From contig NC_071669.1 of NCBI RefSeq assembly GCF_028554725.1, positions 35,330,001-35,394,000 of the forward strand: a DNA stretch of 64,000 nt, read 5' to 3'. Position numbers and translations under genes: made by a program. The notes beneath the pieces are model-generated. The model was not told where the DNA came from, did no database searches, and saw only the letters and a list, made by a program, of their open reading frames with translations. The DNA comes from Zeugodacus cucurbitae. Lineage: Eukaryota; Arthropoda; Insecta; Diptera; Tephritidae. How positions within the stretch are numbered: the stretch's first letter is position 1; each line of letters starts with the position of its first letter. Positions 46,006-55,772 of the stretch are shown here, piece after piece.

Positions 46006-49000
46006 TATATATATATATATTTGGCGTAGGAACCGCTTTAAGCGATTATAGCCGAATCCACCAGAGCGCGCCACTCATTCCTCCTTTTTGCTTTTTGGCG
46101 CCAACTGGAAACACCAAGTGAAGCCAGGTCACTTTGCACTTGGTCTTTCCACCGGAGTGGAGGTCGTCCTCTTCCGCGGCTTCCTCCAGCGGGTACTGCA
46201 TCGAATACTTTCAGAGCTGGAGTGTTTTCTTCCATCCGTACAACATGACCTAGCCAGCGTAGCCGCTGTCTTTTTATTCGCTGAACTATGTCAATGTCGT
46301 CGTATAAATCGTACAGCTCATCGTTCCATCGTCTGCGGTATTCGCCGTTGCCAATGTTTAGAGGACCATAAATCTTGCGCAAAACCTTTCTCTCGAAAAC
46401 CCCAAGAGTCGTCTCATCGGATGTTGTCATCGTCCACGCTTCAGCGCCATACATCAGGACGGGAATAATGAGCGACTTATAGAGTTTGATTTTGGTTCGT
46501 CGAGAGAGGACTTTACTTTTCAATTGCCTACTCAGTCCAAAGTAGCACCTGTTGGCAAGAGTGATTCTGCGTTGGATTTCAAGGCTGACATTGTTGGTGT
46601 TGTTAATGCTGGTTCCCAGATAAACGAAATTATCTACAACTTCAAAGTTATGACTGTCAACAGTGACGTGGGAGCCAAGACGCGAGTGCGCTGACTGTTT
46701 GTTTGATGACAGGAGATATTTCGTCTTGTCCTCATTCACCACCAGACCCATACGCTTCGCTTCTTTATCTAGTCTGGAAAACGCAGAACAAACGGCGCGG
46801 TTGTTGCTTCCGATGATATCAATATCATCGGCATACGCCAGGAGCTGTACACTCTTGTAGAAGATTGTACCCTCTCTATTTAGTTCTGCAGCTCGTATTA
46901 TTTTTTCCAGCAATAGATTGAAGAAGTCGCACGATAGTGAGTCACCCTGTCTGAAGCCTCGTTTGGTATCGAACGGCTCGGAGAGGTCCTTCCCGATCCT
47001 GACGGAGCTTTTGGTGTTGCTCAACGTCAGCTTACATAGCCGTATTAGTTTTGCAGGGATACCAAATTCAGACATCGCGGCATAAAGGCAGCTCCTTTTC
47101 GTGCTATCGAAGGCAGCTTTAAAATCGATAAAAAGATGGTGGGTATCGATTCTTCTCTCTCGGGTCTTTTCCAAGATTTGGCGCATGGTGAATATCTGGT
47201 CCATTGTAGATTTTCCAGGTCTAAAGCCACACTGATAAGGTCCAATCAGTTCGTTGACGGTGGGCTTTAGTCTTTCACACAATACGCTCGACAAAACCTT
47301 ATATGCGATATTGAGGAGACTTATACCACGGTAGTTGGCGCAGATTGTGGGGTCTCCCTTCTTATGGATTGGGCAGAGCACACTAAGATTCCAATCGTCA
47401 GGCATGCTTTCTTCCGACCATATTCTACAAAGCAGCTGATGCATGCACCTTATCAGTTCTTCGCCGCCGTATTTGAATAGCTCGGCCGGTAATCCATCGG
47501 CCCCCGCCGCTTTGTTGTTCTTCAAGCGGGTAATTGCTATTCGAATTTCTTCATGGTCGGGTAATGGAACATCTATTCCATCGTCATCGATTGGGGAATC
47601 GGGTTCGCCATCTCCTGGTGTTGTACTTTCACTGCCATTGAGCAGGTCGGAGAAGTGTTCCCTCCATAATCCCAGTGTGCTCTGGACATCCGTTACCAGA
47701 TTACCTTCTCGGTCCCTACATGATAATGCTCCGGTCTTGAAACCTTCTGTTAATCGCCTCATCTTTTCATAAAATTTTCGAGCATTACCCATGTCGGCCA
47801 GCTTTTCAAGCTTTTCATACTCACGCATTTCGGCCTCTTTCTTTTTACGTCTGCAAATGCGTCTCGCTTCCCTCTTCAGTTCTCGATATCTATCCCACCC
47901 CGATCGTGTTGTGGTCGATCGCAACGTTGCGAGGTAGGCAGTCTGTTTTCTCTCCACTGCGGAACGACAATTCTCATCGTACCAACTGGTTTTTTGGCGT
48001 TGCCGGAGACCAATTGTTTCGGCTGCAGCGGTATGCAATGAGTTTGAGATGCCGTTCCACAGCTCCCTTATATCGAGATGCTGATGAGTGCTCTCCGAGA
48101 GCAGGAGTGCAAGTCGAGTAGAAAATCGTTCGGCTGTCGGTTGTGATTGCAGCTTTTCGACGTCGAACCTTCCTTGTGTTTGTTGACGGGCGTTCTTTGC
48201 TGCACAGAGGCGAGTGCGTATCTTTGCTGCTACTAGATAATGGTCCGAGTCAATGTTTGGTCCTCGGAGCGTACGCACGTCTAAAACACTGGAGACATGT
48301 CTTCCGTCTATCACAACGTGATCGATTTGATTGAGTGTGTTTCGATCAGGGGACAGCCACGTTGCTTGATGAATTTTTTTATGCTGGAATCTGGTACTAC
48401 AGACAACCATATTTCGGGCCCCAGCGAAGTCGATCAGCCTCAGGCCGTTTGGCGATGTTTCGTCATGGAGGCTGAATTTTCCGACTGTTGTGCCAAAGAC
48501 ACCTTCTTTACCCACCCTGGCGTTAAAATCGCCAAGCACGATTTTGACATCGTGGCGGGGGCAGCGCTCATAGATGCGTTCTAGGCGCTCATAGAAAGCA
48601 TCTTTGGTCGCATCGTCCTTCTCTTCCGTTGGGGCGTGGGCGCAAATCAGCGATATGTTGAAGAACCTCGCTTTGATGCGGATTGTGGCAAGACGTTCAT
48701 CCACCGGGGTGAATGCCAGGACTCGGCGACGTAGTCTCTCTCCCACCACAAATCCAACACCGAATTTGCGCTCCTTTATATGGCCGCTGTAGTAGATGTC
48801 ACAAGGGCCCACCTTCTTCCGTCCTTGTCCCGTCCATCGCACTTCTTGGACGGCGGTGATGTCAGCCTTTAGTTGTATGAGGACATCAACCAGCTGGGCA
48901 GAGGCACCTTCCCAATTAAGAGTCCGGACATTCCAGGTGCATGCCCTCAAATCATAGTCCTTTATACGTTTGCCGTGGTCGTCATCAAAAGGGGGGTTTC

Positions 49001-49275
49001 TCATCCGAGGCCTGTGTTTCTTATTCACTGGTTATTCGTTTTTATGTGGTGGGTCCCAAGCCCTACGCACAACCGCACAAGCGGGCTTCGCCTTCTCACT
49101 TTAGCTCGCCTCCAAACGGATGTCTGTTAGCTACCCAGGGGATACTTGGTCTAAAACCGGAAGTCGTGAGCTGCTTGAGTCATATGCAAAAGAATCGTTC
49201 CTGGCCACTCCCAAGTGAATGGCAATCAGAAACTTTCCTCACTTGCGTGAACTTCTACATATGACCCCATCCCCC
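46006..49275 (-). mobile_element. Apparently intact RTE-type non-LTR retrotransposon
   Basis: About 3.27 kb on the minus strand, with a single ORF, a 5' leader of about 250 bases, a 3' UTR of only about 17 bases after the stop, and a (TA)n tail (46006-46020). ATGTATA occurs directly outside both ends (45999-46005 and 49276-49282), a likely target duplication, although the left copy lies in simple sequence. A single APE+RT ORF, very short 3' UTR and microsatellite tail fit the RTE clade. It is antisense to the presumed host gene. Confidence 0.92.
46038..49028 (-). CDS. RTE retrotransposon polyprotein (endonuclease + reverse transcriptase)
   Basis: An uninterrupted 996-residue protein. Residues about 30-275 form an APE-type endonuclease: WNVRT at 32-36, QEVRW at 61-65, AHAP at 130-133, GDFN at 166-169, NQIDHV at 233-238, SDH at 261-263. 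Residues about 335-460 are a basic, charged linker. The RT domain covers about 500-780: NKAAGADGLP, NYRGISLLN (565-573), FIDFKAAFD (633-641), FRQGDSLS (692-699) and the catalytic YADD at 732-735. The C-terminal region has VFERKVLRKIYGP, RRRWND and RQRLRWLGH, typical of RTE-like proteins. The endonuclease nicks chromosomal DNA and RT copies element RNA from that nick. All expected catalytic motifs are present. The first Met may not be the true start, because PRMRNPPF eight residues on is the part shared with the other copies. Activity is inferred, not shown. Confidence 0.95.
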   Translation of the reverse strand: MNKKHRPRMRNPPFDDDHGKRIKDYDLRACTWNVRTLNWEGASAQLVDVLIQLKADITAVQEVRWTGQGRKKVGPCDIYYSGHIKERKFGVGFVVGERLRRRVLAFTPVDERLATIRIKARFFNISLICAHAPTEEKDDATKDAFYERLERIYERCPRHDVKIVLGDFNARVGKEGVFGTTVGKFSLHDETSPNGLRLIDFAGARNMVVCSTRFQHKKIHQATWLSPDRNTLNQIDHVVIDGRHVSSVLDVRTLRGPNIDSDHYLVAAKIRTRLCAAKNARQQTQGRFDVEKLQSQPTAERFSTRLALLLSESTHQHLDIRELWNGISNSLHTAAAETIGLRQRQKTSWYDENCRSAVERKQTAYLATLRSTTTRSGWDRYRELKREARRICRRKKKEAEMREYEKLEKLADMGNARKFYEKMRRLTEGFKTGALSCRDREGNLVTDVQSTLGLWREHFSDLLNGSESTTPGDGEPDSPIDDDGIDVPLPDHEEIRIAITRLKNNKAAGADGLPAELFKYGGEELIRCMHQLLCRIWSEESMPDDWNLSVLCPIHKKGDPTICANYRGISLLNIAYKVLSSVLCERLKPTVNELIGPYQCGFRPGKSTMDQIFTMRQILEKTRERRIDTHHLFIDFKAAFDSTKRSCLYAAMSEFGIPAKLIRLCKLTLSNTKSSVRIGKDLSEPFDTKRGFRQGDSLSCDFFNLLLEKIIRAAELNREGTIFYKSVQLLAYADDIDIIGSNNRAVCSAFSRLDKEAKRMGLVVNEDKTKYLLSSNKQSAHSRLGSHVTVDSHNFEVVDNFVYLGTSINNTNNVSLEIQRRITLANRCYFGLSRQLKSKVLSRRTKIKLYKSLIIPVLMYGAEAWTMTTSDETTLGVFERKVLRKIYGPLNIGNGEYRRRWNDELYDLYDDIDIVQRIKRQRLRWLGHVVRMEENTPALKVFDAVPAGGSRGRGRPPLRWKDQVQSDLASLGVSSWRQKAKRRNEWRALVDSAIIA

Positions 49276-49282
49276 ATGTATA

Positions 49283-51770
49283 CCAAACTTAAAATATGCC
49301 TAGAAACCCTTTCCAGCAATATTCAGATTTTAGACACCCATTTGATATTTCCAGGAATATTTGCAGAAGAAAAACTTTTAATAGTTTTGAAGAGTAATAT
49401 GTAATTGGGTGTAGTGATAATTAGATTTAACAAATGTTTGCAAAGGTTTTGTGCAATTTGTTGCGGGTCTAAAACATATTATATAACGAATTGGAGTAAT
49501 TACATATAATTATTTACATATAGTATGTACTTCAACACTTATTCCAATATTTCCATTCGAAATACTGTCCAATTCTCTTCAAAATTCTACCACTGAAGGA
49601 CATAGGAAAAACGCAAATGTAAATGACTACTCATATTAACTCTCATGGTCTTTAACAACTTCAAAAATACCTACTCTAAAGCCATTTCGAATAACTGCAT
49701 TTACCTTTAATCAGAAATGAAAAAATGAATAAATAAAGCCATATTCTCGTTTCGTGCTGATTTTAACCCTGCCTAGAAACTCTTTCACACAATATTCAGA
49801 TTTTTGGCTCTTGGACTACGCTTAAACAAGGCAAAGTACTGCAAGCGTAGTCTATAAAGTGGCGAATTGGCATTCCATGTGACGCAAAAGTAGCTCTGGC
49901 ATGGAGCGGCACCTTGACAAGAGCGAACCAGCTGTGTGGCAGTTGAAAGGGTGGAACGGAAGAGAGTGAATTGGCCAGGCTTATTGCCAAAAATATAGGC
50001 TTTTACCAAAATTATGGTTAAATGAAATACTAAAAAAAAGTGTTCGCTTTGCTGTTATGCATTCCACGGCACTGCCTCGCACGGTTCTCATCCCCTCGGG
50101 TTCTACTGCTGGTGGCAGCACATCTGCCCTGCCAAACGCTCTAAGGACAGTTCTATCTTGCGTTTGTGTATACATATTCTTTTAAGAGTTGTGGTGTTCG
50201 ATTCAAAGGACATGTTGCTCGTATGCATTACTCAACGGACGCGGACTCCCAGCTATAAAAGGTTGTACCTCAACACTGCACTTTGTCCAACACACCACAT
50301 TTTATGCACTCGTACATATATGTTTTTTCGCATGTACAAGCAGACATATCCCATTTAACTCATCCGCCGACTATGTGCCAACCGCCTCACATTTTATTCC
50401 GCAACTGGCACAGACTGCACCGCGCTGTTCATTTCAGTTTCACTAATAGACAATTTTTTGGCAGCACAACATGCTGGGTGCTTCCAACTCCCCTGCACTC
50501 TGCTTTTCATTTGCGCCGTGACTTCAAGGCTGAGAGGGTTGGGTTTTATGTTTGGCGGACATGCAAAAACGCCCGTCTGTCGGCACTATCCGGGTGTACG
50601 GCGTCTAAGCGGGAAACATCTAAATTAAAGGAGACACATTAAAATTATGTAATATCCTGTTATTACGACAACGAAAAACGTCATACAAGAGGCAGTCTAT
50701 GAAATAACCGAAAACAACAGCAAATATAGACTCGGCGGACTCGTTAACGAGAAGAGTAAGATTGAAAAGCTGCAGCGTGATTATGTTCATGGATTCATGG
50801 CGTTTAAAATTATTAAGGGCTTTGGGTAAACAAGCAGAGATGGTGGCACGAGTGCTGATGTTTATCAGGTGAATGTACTTGATTGAGGTGGAAAGTAAGT
50901 AATCTGAATGAAGTTTGTGGAGGTGATGACTCCCAGTCAAACATAAGCATTGACTTGTGCCTGCTTCTAGTCTATAAATACTTCCTGTAGAAATTTGGTG
51001 CCTTGGATTTCTACTAGGAATGCTTAGGCCGTATTTGTGTGTGATGACATCTCTCAATGTAGAAACCATTCTTGTCGATTTCAGTGCCAAGGTGGGAATT
51101 AAAAATATTTCTGATGTTCCGGATTCAGACCCAACGTTTGAAATTCATTAACCGAAATCAAATGAAGATTTACATAACGTGTCTGGCAATTATCTATATT
51201 TAGTTAAATTTGGGGCCTCCTTGGTTGGGATTGGTTTTGTGAGACGTTTTTTAGGTCAAATATATGCTCGAATTTTTGAAATTGTGTTTTTAGATATGGC
51301 CAAAGCGTCGTGTATTCAAACCTTGCCGATTGGAGAATACTTATGATAACACTGTCAACTATAACACTACGTGTACGCAAAGGAAGCGCACACTATCCCT
51401 GCCGCCATATCCGCCTCAGCATGGAAACATAGATGCAATACAATTAATCCTCGCTATAATTGCATAACATGATATTAGATAGTTATTATGGTCATAGGTT
51501 ACCGGTGAAAACAAACCTAAGATAGTCGCATTTTATCCTTGTATTTATGAGATTCCATTTTGTCTCATCTTATGGGATTACCAGATTGATATAAATGGAT
51601 GGTTTGTTTGGTAGCAAAAGGTTAGACCATATCATGAATAAAATAATTATAATTGTTTTACCGTTTACAGTTACTATGAAAGTTATAGTTTTATTATTCT
51701 CATCGCCTCGCTTATCAAGAAGTAAGGTAAGGTAAGTAAATTGTGGGAAACGAAACCTTGACGAACTACA
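49283..51770. other. Unassigned intronic sequence
   Basis: The section 49790-50640 is less AT-rich and looks single-copy. A 156-codon minus-strand frame at 50620-51090 has no motif I recognise. No transposon ends or RNA genes are seen. Confidence 0.4.
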
Positions 51771-52050
51771 CATGTTCCTTGGAACTGTGTGAAGATTGCT
51801 ATTGAAAATGGACGAAATCGGAACATTGCCACGGCCACAAAATGGCGAAAACCGAAAAACATATCTCATAAACTACTCGAGCGATTTCAATGAAATTCGT
51901 TACATAATAATTTTGTTGACTTTAGGAACCTATGAAGATTTCGGAATGAAATTTTCTTCCTATACTATATATGGCGATTTTCGTTATTCTAAGGGACTTT
52001 ATGACGAATATATGGGTCAAATTGTGTGCTATCTTAATAATAAAAAGTAA
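51771..52050 (+). repeat. Deleted DINE-1/Helentron-like repeat fragment (forward)
   Basis: CATGTTCCTTGGAACTGTG, GGCGAAAACCGAAAAACATA, then ATATCTCATAAACTACTCGA and TATATGGGTCAAATTGTGTG are interior family blocks joined with the central parts missing. It lacks both termini. Confidence 0.75.
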
Positions 52051-52235
52051 GTATGCGGTATTAATATCAAGAATAAAATAAAGTTGCACGGATCTTCGTG
52101 GAAGAGACATCATTTTACATATTTAAAGGTTCAGAGTTTATTAATCATTACTGAATATATTTATTATAGATACATATATTTAAATTGTTTTACAATAACA
52201 GCTTCTTCACTTGTAGTACAAATTCGATATATAGG

Positions 52236-52959
52236 GTAGAGTAGTTTCGGAGATATGGTTTTTCACCCATAAATGGGCGGAACCACACTTATTTAAAATT
52301 TGTTATACCATTTTGAGTGCAGCTTTTCTTTATAATGAAATTTAAGGTTTCTGGGGGTTTTCCTTACTGAATTAAAGCAGTTTTAGTAGTCTTCAACATA
52401 AATTTTGTATGCGAGGTGGGCGTGGTTATAATCCGATTTTCTCCTGTTTTGGACTGTATAAAGTAGTACCTAAAAGAAACGTCTCTAGAAAGTGTCATTG
52501 ATATAGCTTTAGTAGCTTACGATATATGTACAAAAAGCTTAATAGGGGACAAGGCCACGACCTCTTCTCCAAAAAAATTACATCCACATATATCCCTTCA
52601 TAGTGTGATCCTTGATACCAATTTTACTTCAATAGCTTAATTTATAGCTTAGTTATACCTCTTTATATGTTTTCGGTTATTTCCATTTTGTGGGCGTGGC
52701 AGAGGTCCGATTACGCCTATCTTCGAACTTAACCATCTTATGGTGCCAAGAAATACGATATTTCAATTTTTACTCAAGTTACAGTTTACGGATTTGAACT
52801 CCACTCTTCACCCTGATCACTTTGATATATATAACCCTATATCTAACTCTTAGTTAGTTAGTTAGTTTTGGGTGTTACAAACAATCGTTATGTGAACAAA
52901 ACTATAACACTCCTTAGCAGCCTTAGCTTTGTTGCTAGCAACTTTGTTGCGAGAGTATA
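52236..52959 (-). repeat. DINE-1/Helentron-like repeat (reverse, 3'-truncated)
   Basis: Starts inside the family at GTAGTTTCGGAGATATGG and ends with a complete hairpin end at 52959 (GTTGCGAGAGTATA). The (GTCY)n microsatellite has been lost: TTACTCAAGTTACAGTTTAC runs straight into GGATTTGAACTCCAC. Confidence 0.85.
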
Positions 52960-53679
52960 GCAAAACAAAAAAACATAATACAAATATTTTGAAGGTTGTC
53001 ATTGTTGCTTTGTTAAGAAATTTTTTTAAGACCCGCAGACCCGGCAACATGTTTTTGTGGCAAAGGTATATAATAACTTAGTAAATTTTTCAATATAGTG
53101 AAAAAATTCTTATGCATAAAGACGAAAACGTTATAGTCGATAAATTTGAAAATGATTGATACAAATCAATATAGTTTAGATATTTATTAGCTTCTTCACA
53201 GCCAGTCCTTTTCCATTACAAAGTCGAGGCTGATTTATGTTATACAGCCTGATGACAACTGATGCTACTTTTAAATGCAAAATTAAGTGGTGATAGTCCA
53301 GGCAATTCCAATGATACTAAAAATTAAGTACGTCATCTTGGTCTGTAGCAGTGTCAGCTCTCCTGGAACGAAATTCTAAATTGTGGCGCTGACTTCGACG
53401 ACATCTTTGTTTTTTGCCACCAATATTGGTCGTTCTCTTAGCCAATTATGGGTATTATGTATATTGTTGTTTATGTGTGGAAAAAACTAGATGGATAAGC
53501 TCCACTTTCGAGTATGTGTCAACTGCGATCTTACCATTATCTAGCAACTGCTTCTACAATCGCAGTTTGATCTTGTTGCAAAAACACCTGCATGTTAGTC
53601 CTTAATTAGCTATTCCGCTTTGCAATTTCGGAGTAATTACAGTTTGTCTGCCTACTAACAGGTGCCCCTATTCCGGTTA
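52960..53679. other. Unassigned intronic sequence
   Basis: No feature recognised. Confidence 0.4.
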
Positions 53680-53887
53680 TACTTTTATGGTGAAAATTAG
53701 TGAAATCGGTTCAGGAATTACCTCAGCCCTCTTATAATATATATGATGATTTTCGTTATTCTATTGGTTTTTATGTATATATGGGTCAGTATGGTGTGTT
53801 TATCTTAATAAAATTATATCAATAAATTGCGAGAGTATCAAATGTTGGGTTGCTTAGTTTAGGTAACTTAGCCTTTCCTTACTTGTT
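53680..53887 (+). repeat. 5'-truncated DINE-1/Helentron-like repeat (forward)
   Basis: Only the last 208 bases remain: GTGAAATCGGTTCAGGAATT, AATTGCGAGAGTATCAAATG, a degraded stem-loop, and CCTTTCCTTACTTGTT at 53887. Confidence 0.85.
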
Positions 53888-54079
53888 ACAAATTGTTTTG
53901 GGCTATCAGCAAAACCTTATACAATTGAACAATGACAAAAATATCTTAACAAAGCAACCGTAACAATCTTCAAAATATTATTATTTTTGTTTTCATTTAT
54001 TTTATATTTTTGTTGTCAATTCTCTTATTATTATATTCCTCGCTATTTTTCCATATTTACTTACTTTCTATATATTTCT

Positions 54080-55772
54080 TGGCCTTGATCGAAAATTTCA
54101 AGACTAAAATTAGCCAGATCGGTGTGCCCGTTCTCAAGTTGTTGCGAGACTTACGAACAGAAATTCAATTGTATATTTGTAGAATACAAATTGTTTGTAT
54201 GGGAGATTAGAAAAGTGTGGATTTTAGACTTTTTTAGCCATTTATTTAATTTTTCTCTCCGTAAGAACCATCCTTGTACTTCATGGAATATTCTAAAAGA
54301 ATTAAAAAAAAAGAATTAGCGAAATCGGTGCAGCTGTTCTCTCGCGCGTAGCAGCACATTTAGCGATTCATTTTTATATTATAGATTTTGATAATTGTAT
54401 TTGATTTGTATTAATAAAATTTTAAAATTCCAAAAAGTGATTTTTTTTCAGCAGAGAATTCAGAATTGCAAATGAACGAGGACATCTACAATGAAACATT
54501 GATATTGATTGAAGATTAGTGTTTGATTATGAGTGCCAAACTATTGACTGAAATTCATATGCCAGCGCCAAATCGTCAAATCAGAAATGTACTGAATCGT
54601 ACATTGGAATGTGAACTTGCTTACGACAGAATAACTTTGAAACAACAAGTATCAAGAAATGTTCCATTATTGTGGAAGAAATGTTCCATTATTGAATGAG
54701 CAGCAAAAGAGTGCCTATGATGAATTGATGAACGCTGTCAATGATGGAAAATGTGGTCTATTTTTTCTTGATGCTTCCGGCGGAATTGGGAAAACGTTAC
54801 TGATATCATTGATTTTGGCAACAAAACGATCTCAAAATGGCATTGTGTTGGCTCTCGCATCTACTGGAATTGCTGCAACGCTATTAGAAGTTGGAAGAAC
54901 GGCACATTCGGCACTGAAGCTTCCGCTAAACATGCAAATCAATAAAACACCTGTTTGCAACGCAATCAGCTATGGCACAGAACAATGAAAGTTCTGTGGA
55001 ATAATAATCGTCGTTTTGGTGGTGTAATGCTCCTGTTATCAGGTGATTTTTGACTTAACTTCCTGTTATTTCGAAATCAACAGCGCCGAATGAATTGGAT
55101 GAATCGAATGAATATGCGATTGTTCCTGCAACAGGATAGCACCGCAGAAGAACTGCAAAGAATTGGAAAAGGGCAATTCCGGTTGATACTTCTAATGGTT
55201 TGATATAAATTTCACCTGTCATTTGTCAATTCACTTCAACGAAAGATTAACTCATCGTGAATGTTTATCCAAACATTTGCCAAAATTATCGTAACTACGA
55301 GAGGTTGAGTGCACGCTTAATTTTAGCTGTCAAAAATAGCGATGTTGATGACTTAAACTATACGATGCAAGCAAAATTCCGAGAGATTTGTGTTGAAAAT
55401 GAACACAAAGCCGTGAGTTATTCAGTTGAATTTCTAAATTCTTTGGATTTGCCTGGCATGCCGCCGCATCATTTGCGCCTCAAAGTTGGATCTGTCATTA
55501 CTATTCCTCGCAAACTTCATGCGCTGTAACTGCGTAATTGAACCCGACTGATTGTGGCGCAGCCATCGAATAATGTGATAAGTGAGTTGAAAAACCATCT
55601 CTTTACATTTACGCACCGGAACAGACAAAAAAATTGTTGTTTATCAAGCTGCGTTACATTGAAAAAAATTTTGAAATCGCAAATAAATATTTTCAACACA
55701 ATCTAAATTCCACTTTGTTTTCTTATCAAAACAAATAATTTCGCGCAGGGCAACGTCTGCGGGGTCAGCTAG
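54080..55772 (+). mobile_element. Helitron with decayed helicase gene
   Basis: The 3' end is diagnostic: hairpin CGCAG...CTGCG (55744-55761), then GGGGTCAGCTAG ending at 55772 and followed by T. Inside is a broken Pif1-type helicase on the + strand. The block GCCAGATCGGTGTGCCCGTT near 54110 and AGCGAAATCGGTGCAGCTGT near 54320 are Helitron-like non-coding motifs. The 5' TC end was not located, so the left boundary is approximate. Confidence 0.82.
54474..55530 (+). pseudogene. Helitron Pif1-type helicase pseudogene (C-terminal half of RepHel)
   Basis: Pieces in order: EDIYNETLILIED, MSAKLLTEIHMPAPNRQIRN, NVPLLNEQQKSAYDELMNAV, Walker A region GGIGKTLLIS (about 54780-54810), ALASTGIAATLLEVGRTAHS, GGVMLLLSGDF (Walker B region, about 55020-55050), NMRLFLQQDS, then YPNICQNYRNYERL and EFLNSLDLPGMPPHHLRLKV (about 55427-55486). 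The helicase would unwind DNA during rolling-circle transposition. Frameshifts, stops and a local duplication of AGAAATGTTCCATTATTG (about 54655-54694) break the frame. The Rep nuclease half is missing. Confidence 0.88.
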
